From NCBI RefSeq assembly GCF_003688405.1, contig NZ_REFC01000011.1, positions 186,001-250,000 on the forward strand: 64,000 nucleotides of DNA. The letters are read 5' to 3'. Positions 18,024 to 27,978 of this stretch are shown piece after piece. Position numbers and translations under genes: made by a program. Each line of letters starts with the position of its first letter. The stretch's first letter is position 1. Source of the DNA: Ulvibacter antarcticus. Lineage in GTDB: Bacteria; Bacteroidota; Bacteroidia; Flavobacteriales; Flavobacteriaceae. The notes under the pieces were generated by a model. The model worked only from the letters and a program-made list of their open reading frames with translations. It did no database searches and had not been told where the DNA came from.

Positions 18024-18530
18024 ATGGAAAACGAAATTGTAAATAGAGTTGCTAACAGTAAATTAGTTACCATTGATCTGGAAGACTTCTATCCAATTGG
18101 TGAGCGTAAGGAGATTGACATTTCCCAATGGTTATATGAAGGAATCGTGCTTCGAGAAAAAGAGTTTAGAAGTGCGATAAAAGAACAAGATTGGAGCGAA
18201 TACGCTAATTGTTATGTTGCCCTCAATTGCACAACTGATGCTATTATTCCGGGGTGGGCATATATGCTTGTCGCGTTAGAACTCAGTGCTATTGCAAAAA
18301 AAGTAGTAGTAGGTTCGTTAGATAATCTTGAAAGTATAATATTTGCCGAAATCCTTCAGAATTTAAACCCATCACCGTTTGCAGATAAGTCAGTAATTAT
18401 TAAGGGTTGCGCATACAAACCCATTCCGCAGAACGCCTATGTACTATTAGCACAACGTCTTCAGCCAGTTGTAAAGAGCATTATGTACGGAGAAGCTTGT
18501 TCTTCTGTGCCTCTTTTCAGAAAAAAATAA
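18024..18530 (+). CDS. DUF2480 family protein at the end of the SUF operon
   Basis: A 168-residue cytoplasmic protein of the DUF2480 family, which is common in Bacteroidota and often near SUF genes. Visible features are an N-terminal VTIDLEDFYP segment, the WSEYANCYVALNCTTDAIIPGWAYMLV core with two cysteines, and a C-terminal KGCAYKPIPQNAYVLL element with another Cys. The conserved cysteines would fit metal or cluster binding, but this is inference. It lies 30 bases after sufT. Confidence 0.85.
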   Translation: MENEIVNRVANSKLVTIDLEDFYPIGERKEIDISQWLYEGIVLREKEFRSAIKEQDWSEYANCYVALNCTTDAIIPGWAYMLVALELSAIAKKVVVGSLDNLESIIFAEILQNLNPSPFADKSVIIKGCAYKPIPQNAYVLLAQRLQPVVKSIMYGEACSSVPLFRKK

Positions 18531-18593
18531 CCCTTTAATCGAAAAAAGTCCGATGTTAATCGAAAGCATTCTTTCTAGAGGAAAGAAGCTTTA

Positions 18594-18621
18594 TTATTCC
18601 GTTAGGAATCATTTATTTTTG
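18594..18621 (+). promoter_or_regulatory. Promoter of the DUF3078 gene
   Basis: A TTA (18594-18596), a 17-base spacer and TATTTTTG (18614-18621) match the Bacteroidota TTG-N17-TAnnTTTG form with one change in the -33 box. The start codon lies 23 bases after the -7 box. Confidence 0.5.
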
Positions 18622-18644
18622 CTTAATATTTAATAAACCTAGTC

Positions 18645-19562
18645 ATGAAAAAAAACCTTTTACTCATATTAATTTTTACCCTTCCATTAGCAATATTCGC
18701 TCAGGATGCCGATGAAAAAGAAGCACCAAAAGATGGATGGCATAAAGCAGGAAATATTTCTTTATTATTTAGTCAAGCGGCCTTTAATCACGAATGGACC
18801 GGAGGCGGAACTAACAACTACGCTGCTAATCTTGCACTCACCTACGACTTTAATTACCGACAAGGTAAATTGGTTTGGGATAACCGAATCATCGCCGATT
18901 ATGGAATTACCAAGACCGGTGATCAAGAATTTATGCGTAAGACAAACGATAGATTAGAATTAAATTCAATCTTAGGAAAACAAATAAAAGAAAGCAACTG
19001 GTACTATTCGTACTTCTTAAATTTCAAAACACAGTTTACTTCTGGTTACGAATATTTCGAAAATGTAATGGGAGAAGAGGATAGAGTTGAAGCAACCAAA
19101 TTCCTATCTCCTGGTTATATTCAAACAGGTCCGGGTGTATTGTGGAAGAAAAATGATAATTTATATGTAAACATTTCTCCAGCCACGGCAAAGCTAATCC
19201 TTGTTTCCAGTGAATTCACTGATGTTGGCAACGATCCAATTGCAATCGCCGCTTTTAACGAAAGCCCTTATTTTGGAGTAAAAGCTAATGAAACGTCTCG
19301 TTTCGAATTTGGTGCTTCTGTGTCTGCGTATGCAAAGATCAAACTTATGGAGAACATTAGTGCTGAAAATATTTTGAATTTATACTCAAACTATCTTGAT
19401 AACCCACAAAACGTTGATATCGACTACACACTTAATGTAGTGATGACAGTAAATAAGTGGATCAATGCTAATGCAACTTTTCAGGCAATTTATGACGATA
19501 ATGCCGTACAAGGCTTCCAAATACGAGAAGCCCTAGGAATAGGTGTAACCTACGGATTCTAA
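18645..19562 (+). CDS. DUF3078 family outer-membrane-like protein
   Basis: A 305-residue exported protein. A signal peptide ends near IFAQDA; the mature part begins with WHKAGNISLLFSQAAFNHEWTGGG, the hallmark of DUF3078, and continues as alternating beta strands suggesting a barrel ending in an aromatic residue (GVTYGF). An outer-membrane place is therefore likely. It has its own promoter and a strong terminator, so it is a single transcription unit. Function is not known. Confidence 0.85.
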   Translation: MKKNLLLILIFTLPLAIFAQDADEKEAPKDGWHKAGNISLLFSQAAFNHEWTGGGTNNYAANLALTYDFNYRQGKLVWDNRIIADYGITKTGDQEFMRKTNDRLELNSILGKQIKESNWYYSYFLNFKTQFTSGYEYFENVMGEEDRVEATKFLSPGYIQTGPGVLWKKNDNLYVNISPATAKLILVSSEFTDVGNDPIAIAAFNESPYFGVKANETSRFEFGASVSAYAKIKLMENISAENILNLYSNYLDNPQNVDIDYTLNVVMTVNKWINANATFQAIYDDNAVQGFQIREALGIGVTYGF

Positions 19563-19585
19563 GAATCTAATACCTTTCCGATTCT

Positions 19586-19624
19586 AAACCCGTTTCCTTC
19601 GTAGCAAAGGAAGCGGGTTTTTTC
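19586..19624. terminator. Bidirectional terminator between DUF3078 and hflX
   Basis: A long hairpin (AAACCCG-T-TTCCTT arm, AAGGAA-G-CGGGTTT arm) followed by a T-run on the plus strand. The A-rich side also allows it to serve the convergent hflX gene. Confidence 0.8.
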
Positions 19625-19625
19625 T

Positions 19626-20843
19626 TTATGAATCATCCTCGGGATAATACTCAGTGTAGAGTAAATTATTATATGGAAAACGAGCCACGTGAATTTCCTT
19701 TACCTTATCGTAAACGACCTTTCGGAATTCCTCAAAATTCTCTTTGTTTAATGCCGAAATAAATACCGCATCTCCATCCATCCTGCTCATCCAGGTTTTC
19801 TTCCAATCGGTTAAGGAATAATGTGCCTTGGTTTTTTCAGTGACTAAATCATCATCATCGATGGTTTCTGGCACATAAGCGTCAATTTTGTTGAATACCA
19901 TTAACATGGGTTTATCAACTCCGTCGATTTCATCCAGGATTTTATTCACTGAAGCGATATGATCTTCAAAAGATGGATGTGAAATATCCACCACGTGTAA
20001 TAATAGATCAGATTCTCTTACTTCGTCTAAGGTTCCTTTGAAAGACTCAACCAGTTGTGTGGGTAATTTGCGAATAAACCCAACCGTATCTGTAAGCAGA
20101 AACGGAAGGTTCCCAATTACGACTTTTCTAACAGTAGTGTCCAGAGTTGCAAACAATTTGTTCTCTGCAAAAACCTCACTCTTACTAATCACATTCATCA
20201 ATGTTGATTTCCCAACATTTGTATATCCAACTAATGCAACACGTACGAGAGAACCTCGATTTCCACGCTGCACCTCCATCTGTCTATCGATCTTCGTAAG
20301 TTTCTTTTTAAGTAAAGCTATTCGATCGCGAACGATTCGACGGTCAGTTTCAATTTCTGTTTCCCCGGGTCCACGCATTCCAATACCTCCTCTTTGTCGT
20401 TCAAGGTGGGTCCACATTCCTGCCAATCTAGGTAGCAGATACTCATATTGCGCCAACTCTACCTGAGTCCTAGCATTACTCGTTTGTGCTCTTTGCGCGA
20501 ATATATCTAAAATTAGGTTTGTACGATCTATGATTTTACAATCCAGAATTTTTTGAATGTTTTTTTGTTGTCCCGGAGATAGTTCATCATCAAACACAAC
20601 GGTATCGATATTATTGGCTTCCACAAACTGTTGAACTTCTTCCATCTTTCCCTTTCCAATAAAGGTTTTAGGATTTGGGATATTCATTTTTTGTACAAAA
20701 CGTTTCAACACTTCCCCTCCAGCAGTATATGCCAAAAACTCCAGTTCATCCAAATACTCCTTGGATTTTTCTTCATCCTGAAGCTGAGTGATTACTCCTA
20801 TAAGAATTACCTTTTCATATTCAATTTTCGATTCTTCTAGCAT
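19626..20843 (-). CDS. hflX: Ribosome-associated GTPase HflX
   Basis: A 405-residue GTPase that binds the large ribosomal subunit and can split stalled ribosomes. The N-terminal HflX domain (residues ~1-190) includes the FDDELSPGQQKNI and ARTQVELAQYEYLLPRL motifs. The G domain has G1 GYTNVGKST, G3 DTVGFI with the RKLPTQLVESF switch region, and G4 NKID. It is divergent from an EEP gene and has its own -7 box. The ATG start is the first in frame. Confidence 0.95.
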   Translation of the reverse strand: MLEESKIEYEKVILIGVITQLQDEEKSKEYLDELEFLAYTAGGEVLKRFVQKMNIPNPKTFIGKGKMEEVQQFVEANNIDTVVFDDELSPGQQKNIQKILDCKIIDRTNLILDIFAQRAQTSNARTQVELAQYEYLLPRLAGMWTHLERQRGGIGMRGPGETEIETDRRIVRDRIALLKKKLTKIDRQMEVQRGNRGSLVRVALVGYTNVGKSTLMNVISKSEVFAENKLFATLDTTVRKVVIGNLPFLLTDTVGFIRKLPTQLVESFKGTLDEVRESDLLLHVVDISHPSFEDHIASVNKILDEIDGVDKPMLMVFNKIDAYVPETIDDDDLVTEKTKAHYSLTDWKKTWMSRMDGDAVFISALNKENFEEFRKVVYDKVKEIHVARFPYNNLLYTEYYPEDDS

Positions 20844-20859
20844 AGTTTTAATTATTGCT

Positions 20860-20867
20860 CAAAGGTA
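20860..20867 (-). promoter_or_regulatory. -7 box of hflX
   Basis: TACCTTTG on the minus strand matches TAnnTTTG, 16 bases before the hflX start. No TTG at 17-19 bases upstream was found. Confidence 0.45.
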
Positions 20868-21001
20868 CAAAACAGTTTGCAAGCGTTTTTTGTATTTTAG
20901 TCAATCTTAACAGCTCACTATATATAAATCGGTTTTTCATAATATAGATAATCGATTGGTTGTTTTCTTCGGAAACTATTGCAACCACAAACAATTTCTC
21001 T

Positions 21002-21970
21002 ATGTCGGAATCTTCAGAAGAAAATATCAATAACTTCTCCATCGCATTTTACAATCTCGAAAACCTATTCGACACTCTCGACGATCCAAAAACAATGGAT
21101 GATGATTTTACAAGTACAGCAAAACGAAAATGGAACGAAAAACGCTTCAGAAAAAAAATTAGAAACCTTGGATTTGTAATAAAGCAAATAGGTTATAGCG
21201 AGCTCCAACATCCTCCGGTTTTAATAGGCGTCGCTGAAGTTGAAAATGCCTTTGTACTTCAGGAATTGGTAAATTCAAAATTTTTAAAAAAGAAAGAGTA
21301 CGATTTCATTCATTTCGATTCGCCAGATGAAAGAGGGATCGATACTGCTTTAATTTATCGAAAAGAATATTTTAAAGTCATACACAAGGAAGCCGTTTAT
21401 ATTTATGTCGAAAATAATAAAGGTGTACAAGATTTTACACGGGATATTTTATATGTGAAAGGCCTTTTGGATAATGAAGAAGTGCATATTTTAGTAAATC
21501 ATTGGCCTTCCCGACGTGCAGGGGTCGAAAAGACAAATCATAGACGACTTGCCGTTTCTGCCAAAAACAAAGAGTTAACAAAGCAAATATTATCTGATGA
21601 TCCCAATGCTAGAATAATAATCATGGGAGATTTTAACGATGACCCACAAAGCGAGAGTGTAAAAAATCTAACCGAGTCGGAATTATATAATCCAATGGAA
21701 TTATTACTTACCAGATACGATGGCAGTACTATCTATAGAGGGGCATGGAATTTGTTCGATCAAATAATCATAACGAATAACTTTTTACAACTTCACGGAA
21801 ATGATTTTCGATTTAAGGAAGCTAAAATTTTTAACCCAGAATCTCTAAGAGAATTTAAAGGAAGAAACAAAGGCAATCCATTTCGAACATTCATGGGTAG
21901 AAAATACATTGGCGGATTTAGCGACCACTTTCCCGTTTATGGCATCTTCTCTATTCGAAATAAAATTTAA
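21002..21970 (+). CDS. Endonuclease/exonuclease/phosphatase (EEP) family protein, no signal peptide
   Basis: A 322-residue metal-dependent phosphodiesterase-fold protein. The family marks are the AFYNLENLFDTLDD start, NHWPSRRAG, MGDFNDDP and the final SDHFPVYG. The reading frame stays open upstream to a TTG at 20960, but the ATG at 21002 lies close before the first conserved strand and is preferred. It lacks a signal peptide, unlike its paralogue at 32814 which is exported. Substrate (DNA, phospholipid or sugar phosphate) is unknown. Confidence 0.85.
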   Translation: MSESSEENINNFSIAFYNLENLFDTLDDPKTMDDDFTSTAKRKWNEKRFRKKIRNLGFVIKQIGYSELQHPPVLIGVAEVENAFVLQELVNSKFLKKKEYDFIHFDSPDERGIDTALIYRKEYFKVIHKEAVYIYVENNKGVQDFTRDILYVKGLLDNEEVHILVNHWPSRRAGVEKTNHRRLAVSAKNKELTKQILSDDPNARIIIMGDFNDDPQSESVKNLTESELYNPMELLLTRYDGSTIYRGAWNLFDQIIITNNFLQLHGNDFRFKEAKIFNPESLREFKGRNKGNPFRTFMGRKYIGGFSDHFPVYGIFSIRNKI

Positions 21971-22079
21971 CAAGTAATTAATCGGAATTTTCCTGCATTA
22001 CAGCTAATAAATACGGATTGTAATTAGAATTTTGAAAAAATATATAAATTAGGCGAGAAATTTTATCAACATCAACCTC

Positions 22080-25000
22080 ATGAATATAAAATTACCTCGA
22101 TTTGTTCGAATTGAAATTTCTTCTCAACGAACCAAATCATCAAAAAATCGATACCAAAGTTTACTCTTTTTTGCCTTGTTATTTTTTGCGGCCAGTTCAG
22201 CATTTTCTCAAGGAGGAACCTGCTCGGACATTGAACCTTTTTGTGCAGGCCAAGACGGACTTATATTTCCAAATTGTTACCCAAGTGGCTCCGGATGTGT
22301 AGCAAGCGCAGAGACGGGACCAGAATATGCATGTTTGGGGACTCAACCTTATCCTGCGTGGTTCTATCTTCAAATAGAACAAGGCGGAGATTTGGATTTT
22401 GAGATCGTACAAAACACTCAGTTTGACGCCAATGGAAACCCAATCGGAGCCGAACTCGATGTAGATTTTATTGCCTGGGGTCCTTTTGCCCCTGGAGATG
22501 ATCTTTGCGATTATTCTCAACTTCAACCGTTTAATGAAGTTGGTTGTAGTTACTCTGCCGCTCCCGTTGAAAACTTTAGTCTTCTCAACGCGCAAAACGG
22601 CGAGATTTATGTACTTCTTATTACGAACTATTCAGAAGATCAAGGTTTTATTAGTTTAGGACAAATTGGAGGAAATGGAACCACAAACTGTGATATCGTA
22701 CTCTTATGCGATGTAACTATTGATGGCGGAGACCAAACCTATTGCGGTGTTGATGAAGTTACTTTAACCACTTCCACTACTGGCCCTCTTGAAACTTATG
22801 CCTGGTATATGGACAACGTTTTAATCCCAGGTGAAACTTCAGAAACTTTAACTGTTTCCGAAACAGCCGACTACAAAGTAATTATAGATGGCACCGACTG
22901 TGATGTGCCAGCAGAAGATGAGGTAACAATAACATTTATGAGTTCGCCATGTGCTACAGCTACCTGTACTACCATAGATTTTGAAGATAACTTTGGCACA
23001 GGAACGGAACGAGTATGTTTGGATCCAAATGTATCATCATCTACTTATATATGTAATGACACAACTCAAATTGAAGATGGGCAATACTGTATTTATCATA
23101 CTTCGAACACCTTAAATACCGGATGGCACCCAGACATGGAAGATCATACCGATGGTGATGTTAACGGCAGAATGTTATTCGTTAATGCCGCTTTCGAACC
23201 GGGAGAATTCTATAGGCGAACCATAACTTTAACTCCAAACGAAAATTTCGCTCTCAATGCCTGGATCACTACAGTTTACGACACCGATTCAGGAATATGT
23301 GGTGGAAACTCCATCCCTTCTAATGTGATATTCAGAATTGAAGATACTTCAGGAACCTTGATTGCAGAAACTAATACTGGTGATATACCAAATGGCTCTG
23401 AACCCAACTGGCAAGAGTTTACCATAGCATTTAACACAGGTGCTAACACAGATATACAATTAGTTTTAATTAATAATTCTATTGGTGGCTGCGGAAATGA
23501 CCTGGCTATTGATGATATAACTCTTACTAAAGAAGGTAATCCGCCAGTGGTAGTAGCCCCTCCTGATTTAACAGAATGTCCGCCAAGTGGTGGAAGTACT
23601 GCCTTTTTTGATCTTACAGCCCAAATTCCAATCATTCTGGATGGACAAGATCCAACCGATTTTAATGTGTCTTTTCACTTAAATCAAGGTGCTGCCGAAC
23701 TAAATATAAATCCCATCGTAACTCCCACAGCTTACGAAAACACTAGTAATCCACAGTCTATTTATGTTCGTGTTGAGAAAGTAACAGAGCCTGATTGTTT
23801 TAATACTACAGACTTTGATCTTATTATTTCTTCGGAAGTGGTATTAACTACAAATCTTCCTGCAAGTACAGAACAATGCTCAACAGATCCTTTCATTACG
23901 CTGGACGCAACTCCAACTAATACTGGTATTGACCTTAGTTTAGTGACGTATTTATGGATGGATTCGAACAGTAATACGGTTTCGACCACTGCGACTTACA
24001 CTCCTACATTTGCTGACACCTTCACGGTGCAAGTAATTTATGACCTTACTTGTAGTGATGACACATTTACTATAGAAGTAATTGTTTACGATCCGGCAAT
24101 CTTGGATTTAGGACCAGACGAAACTCTGTTATGCGACGGTACACCATTCGAAATAGTGCCGACGATTACCGGAAGCACTGGTAGTATAAGTTATTTATGG
24201 AGTCCCGGAGGAGAAACTACTCCTACTATTACTGTTGGAGCAAGTGGGACTTATAGCCTTCAGATAACAACAAATAATCTATGTGAAAGCACAGATGAAA
24301 TTGTACTTACCTTTGCGGACCTTCCAGCTATTGATTTAGGGGACGATTTAGAATCTTGCTTCGATGCTGCTGAAATTTTAGACGCAACACCATCAAATTA
24401 CGATCCGACACTGGCAACATATGTTTGGAGTCTTGATGGAACTGTATTAGCTTCGGAAACATCCGCAACAATAAATGCATCTAGTTACGGCTATGGAGTT
24501 TATACGGTCACAGTAACGGTAGGCGCTTGTTCTTCCGAAGATAATGTAACAATTGTTCCAAGATCGGACCTTGTCGTTTTACTTGGAGATGATTTTAACA
24601 GCTGTCCAACCGAAGTTCAAACGCTTTCTGCAACAACAGAAGAAACCGGAATTACCTATCAATGGTATTTGAATGGAACATCTTTGAATCTCGACACAAG
24701 TAGTATTGAAGTTGTATTAGGGCAGGATGTCACTTCCACTCAATTTTATAGTGTGGTAATCACCAGAGGTCAATGTACAGGTACCGACGAGATTGAAGTG
24801 TCTCCTTATGAAATTGACAATTGTACTATCACACAAGGAATCACTCCTAACAATGATGGATACAATGATTCACTAGATCTAACTTTCTTACAAGATCGAA
24901 CCGGAATTGAAAACATTCAAATTTTTAATAGATACGGTACTAAGGTGTTTGAGAAAAGTAATTACGTAAACGAATGGTTTGGACAGGAAGATGATGGCGA

Positions 25001-25109
25001 TGAATTGCCAACCGGAACTTATTTCTACGTTATAAATTTTTCAGGCAGTGACACCGTTTATGGTGAACAAGCTACAGGTTGGGTATACATTAACAGAGAA
25101 ACAAAATAA
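22080..25109 (+). CDS. Large secreted protein with T9SS type B (gliding-motility) C-terminal domain
   Basis: A 1009-residue surface protein. A long basic N-region precedes a signal peptide hydrophobic core (LLFFALLFFAASSAFS). Then come a region with many Cys (TCSDIEPFCAG), a CXXC-bearing middle with carbohydrate-binding-like features, and four or more Ig/PKD-like repeats such as LDLGPDETLLCDGTPF and IDLGDDLESCFDA. The end is a type B sorting domain (ITPNNDGYND, IFNRYGTKVFEK, TYFYVI). Type B cargo usually needs a PorP/SprF partner, and one is encoded right after it. Likely an adhesin; ligand unknown. Confidence 0.9.
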   Translation: MNIKLPRFVRIEISSQRTKSSKNRYQSLLFFALLFFAASSAFSQGGTCSDIEPFCAGQDGLIFPNCYPSGSGCVASAETGPEYACLGTQPYPAWFYLQIEQGGDLDFEIVQNTQFDANGNPIGAELDVDFIAWGPFAPGDDLCDYSQLQPFNEVGCSYSAAPVENFSLLNAQNGEIYVLLITNYSEDQGFISLGQIGGNGTTNCDIVLLCDVTIDGGDQTYCGVDEVTLTTSTTGPLETYAWYMDNVLIPGETSETLTVSETADYKVIIDGTDCDVPAEDEVTITFMSSPCATATCTTIDFEDNFGTGTERVCLDPNVSSSTYICNDTTQIEDGQYCIYHTSNTLNTGWHPDMEDHTDGDVNGRMLFVNAAFEPGEFYRRTITLTPNENFALNAWITTVYDTDSGICGGNSIPSNVIFRIEDTSGTLIAETNTGDIPNGSEPNWQEFTIAFNTGANTDIQLVLINNSIGGCGNDLAIDDITLTKEGNPPVVVAPPDLTECPPSGGSTAFFDLTAQIPIILDGQDPTDFNVSFHLNQGAAELNINPIVTPTAYENTSNPQSIYVRVEKVTEPDCFNTTDFDLIISSEVVLTTNLPASTEQCSTDPFITLDATPTNTGIDLSLVTYLWMDSNSNTVSTTATYTPTFADTFTVQVIYDLTCSDDTFTIEVIVYDPAILDLGPDETLLCDGTPFEIVPTITGSTGSISYLWSPGGETTPTITVGASGTYSLQITTNNLCESTDEIVLTFADLPAIDLGDDLESCFDAAEILDATPSNYDPTLATYVWSLDGTVLASETSATINASSYGYGVYTVTVTVGACSSEDNVTIVPRSDLVVLLGDDFNSCPTEVQTLSATTEETGITYQWYLNGTSLNLDTSSIEVVLGQDVTSTQFYSVVITRGQCTGTDEIEVSPYEIDNCTITQGITPNNDGYNDSLDLTFLQDRTGIENIQIFNRYGTKVFEKSNYVNEWFGQEDDGDELPTGTYFYVINFSGSDTVYGEQATGWVYINRETK

Positions 25110-25147
25110 TGAGAACTTTTAGCTTTTCAAACTCCAAAAAGACAGAA

Positions 25148-26062
25148 ATGAAACACATATATATCATAACTTTTTTTCTCGGAATGTTTTTTTCCCAGGA
25201 TATACAAGCACAACAGGATCCGCAGTATACACAGTATATGTATAATATGAATGTAGTGAACCCGGCCTATGCAGGATCGAAAGAAAGTCTATCGGCAACG
25301 GCGCTTTATCGCAATCAGTGGTCTGGCTTCGACGATGCTCCGGTCACCTTTACTTTTTCGGTACATTCACCAATTGGAGATAAGGTTGGATTAGGACTTT
25401 CGGCTATAAAAGATGAATTAGGTCCAATTAGTGAAACCAATGTATATGCAGATTTCTCGTATACACTACAAATGGGGGCAACAACAAAGCTTGCATTTGG
25501 ATTAAAAGCGGGAGCAACTTTTCACGATGTAGGTTTGGTAGATCTTGATTTACAAGATGAAAACGATCCTTTCTTTAGTCAGAATATAAATAATACCTAT
25601 CCGAATGCAGGAGCGGGTGCTTTCTTGTATGGTGACAAGTTTTACATAGGATTGTCGGTTCCTAATTTTTTGAAATCTGTTCATTTAGATGAGAACGGTA
25701 CAAAATTCGGATCAGAAACAAATCACTTTTTTGCAACAGCGGGTTATGTGTTTCAAGTGTCTGAAAACTTTAAATTAAAGCCTTCGGTAATGGTTAAATC
25801 GGCTTTTGATGCACCTTTATCTTATGACACAAATCTTAACGGCTTATTCTATGATAAGTTTGAGCTTGGAGCTTCCTATCGCGTGGATGATTCTTTTAGT
25901 GGTATGGTTGGATTTCAGGTAGCGCCATTCCTTCGAATAGGATACGCCTATGACAGCGTTACTTCTGAAATTAAATCGGTTGCCAGCTCTTCTCACGAAG
26001 TGATTCTAACCTTTGATCTTTTATTTAAGGAGAAAACATTGAAATCTCCGAGATACTTCTAA
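25148..26062 (+). CDS. PorP/SprF family type IX secretion outer-membrane protein
   Basis: A 304-residue outer-membrane protein. The mature start QQDPQYTQYMYNMNVVNPAYAGS and LYRNQWSGFDDAPVTF are the PorP/SprF signature, and a beta-barrel follows. Such proteins help export or anchor type B T9SS cargo. A frame-compatible ATG at 25109 overlaps the stop of the cargo gene; the ATG at 25148 is preferred because a normal signal peptide (MKHIYIITFFLGMFFSQ) begins there. The cargo gene lies just upstream and an OmpA protein just downstream. Confidence 0.9.
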   Translation: MKHIYIITFFLGMFFSQDIQAQQDPQYTQYMYNMNVVNPAYAGSKESLSATALYRNQWSGFDDAPVTFTFSVHSPIGDKVGLGLSAIKDELGPISETNVYADFSYTLQMGATTKLAFGLKAGATFHDVGLVDLDLQDENDPFFSQNINNTYPNAGAGAFLYGDKFYIGLSVPNFLKSVHLDENGTKFGSETNHFFATAGYVFQVSENFKLKPSVMVKSAFDAPLSYDTNLNGLFYDKFELGASYRVDDSFSGMVGFQVAPFLRIGYAYDSVTSEIKSVASSSHEVILTFDLLFKEKTLKSPRYF

Positions 26063-26085
26063 TTAATAATTCAATTTCATTGATA

Positions 26086-27978
26086 ATGAAAAACATATAT
26101 ACTATCCTTCTTTTTATAGCGCTCGGAACTCAGGTTCTTAGTGCCCAAAATAGTCAAACTAAAAAAGCAGATGAGTTGTACGACCGACTTGCTTATGTAG
26201 ATGCAGCAGAAGCCTATCAAAAATTATTAAAAAAAGGAGATGGAAGCAGTCACGTTTATGAGCGACTAGCAAACAGTTATTACTTTGTAAATGACACCAA
26301 GAAGGCAGAACCTTTTTATAAGCGTGTGGTACAAGATGAAAAGGCAGATTCCGAAACGGTTTACAATTACGCTCAGTCTTTGAAGGCCAACGGGAAATTT
26401 AGCGAATACAATACCTGGATGAAGAAATTCGCAACCAAGAGCCCTAGCGATTCGAGAGCGATTGAATTTATGAAGAACCCAGACTATGTGCCTCAAATAG
26501 TGGAAAGCCTTCCGAAGTACGACGCTAAAAATCTTAAGGATATTAATACAAAGTTTTCAGAATTCGGTGGTATTACAAATGGTAAAGATTTCTATTTCTC
26601 TTCTGCCAGAAATACCAGTAGAAAGAAATATGCATGGAATGAACAGCCTTTTCTAGATATTTATAAGGCATCGATAGTAGGTGGAACGGTAAAAAATGCC
26701 AATCTTTTAACTGGTGATGTGAATACAAAATATCACGAAGGTAATATGGCTATCACCGCAGACGGTAAACGCATGTACTTCGACCGAAATGATTATTTTA
26801 ATGGAAAGTATAAAAAGAGCGAAGAAGGTGTTAATCAAATAAACTTGTATTACACTGAAAAGGTAGATGGCAACTGGAAAGGTGTATTTTCGGTGCCCTT
26901 CAACACCAGTGAATACTCTGTTGGACATCCTGCACTTAGCCCTGATGGAAACACACTTTATTTTGTAAGCGATATGCCTGGCGGTAAAGGAAGTTCAGAT
27001 ATATACAAAGTCAGTTTGGATAAAAATGGTGTGTTTGGCACGCCAGTACGCTTAGGTGATAATATTAACACTGAAGGAAAGGAAGTGTTCCCATTTATTG
27101 ATGCAAACGGAAATTTATTATTCTCCAGTGATGGTCATATGGGCCTTGGTGGTTTAGATGGCTTCTATGCTGAGGCAAATGGTTTTGGTTTTAGTGATCC
27201 TGTGAATTTAGGTAATGGAGCAAATAGTCCGGATGATGATTTCGCATTTAACTATGATCCAAATACAAAGACAGGATATTTGTCGTCCAACCGAAAAGGT
27301 GGAAAAGGAAGTGATGATATTTATGGCTTTGCTGAAATTGAACGCCCTTGTAGTGTAGCAATTACAGCAAGAGTCGTTACAGAGGAAAAGAGAACTCCTA
27401 TTGCCGGTGCTCGTGTAGATCTTTACGACTCTGTTGAGAATAAATTGAGCACTAAAACAACCGATGCCAACGGTGTGGTTGTCTTTGATGCAGCATGTGA
27501 TCAGGCACATGTTTTACAGGCCTCTGCGGAATACTTTGAAAGCAATGCAACCGATGTGGATGCTACCTCAGCATCTAAAGTGAGTAGTACTATAGTGCTT
27601 CGACCTATTGACGCGATTATCGTTGACGATAAAATTGCATTGAGTCCGATATATTTCGACTTTGATAAGCACAACATCCGACCTAAAGCAGCATTCGAAT
27701 TAGATAATTTGATACAGGTATTGAACAAATATCCTCAAATGATTATTCGTATTGAAAGTCATACAGACAACAGAGGAACTGATGCTTATAATATGAATTT
27801 ATCTGAAAGAAGGGCTAAGGCAACGACTCAATATTTAATTTCAAAAGGAATTGATCGCAGTAGATTAACTGCCAAGTGGTTTGGTGAAAGTAATCTAAAA
27901 GTGTCTTGTGGTGGAAATTGTACAGAGCAGGAACATCAACAAAATAGAAGATCCGATTTTATCATTGAAAAGTGGTAA
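26086..27978 (+). CDS. OmpA-family protein with TPR, PD40 propeller and carboxypeptidase-regulatory domain (PorE-like)
   Basis: A 630-residue protein with this order: signal peptide (to about 20); a TPR-like helical part (YDRLAYVDAAEAYQKLLK) to ~125; a WD40-like PD40 propeller to ~410 (GHPALSPDGNTLYFVSD); a carboxypeptidase-regulatory-like Ig domain to ~500; and an OmpA peptidoglycan-binding domain (YFDFDKHNIRP, ESHTDNRG, NLSERRA). The same order occurs in PorE, which ties the T9SS to the cell wall. A TTG six bases before the ATG was not preferred. Following SprF-like and cargo genes, it completes a T9SS accessory set. Confidence 0.9.
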   Translation: MKNIYTILLFIALGTQVLSAQNSQTKKADELYDRLAYVDAAEAYQKLLKKGDGSSHVYERLANSYYFVNDTKKAEPFYKRVVQDEKADSETVYNYAQSLKANGKFSEYNTWMKKFATKSPSDSRAIEFMKNPDYVPQIVESLPKYDAKNLKDINTKFSEFGGITNGKDFYFSSARNTSRKKYAWNEQPFLDIYKASIVGGTVKNANLLTGDVNTKYHEGNMAITADGKRMYFDRNDYFNGKYKKSEEGVNQINLYYTEKVDGNWKGVFSVPFNTSEYSVGHPALSPDGNTLYFVSDMPGGKGSSDIYKVSLDKNGVFGTPVRLGDNINTEGKEVFPFIDANGNLLFSSDGHMGLGGLDGFYAEANGFGFSDPVNLGNGANSPDDDFAFNYDPNTKTGYLSSNRKGGKGSDDIYGFAEIERPCSVAITARVVTEEKRTPIAGARVDLYDSVENKLSTKTTDANGVVVFDAACDQAHVLQASAEYFESNATDVDATSASKVSSTIVLRPIDAIIVDDKIALSPIYFDFDKHNIRPKAAFELDNLIQVLNKYPQMIIRIESHTDNRGTDAYNMNLSERRAKATTQYLISKGIDRSRLTAKWFGESNLKVSCGGNCTEQEHQQNRRSDFIIEKW

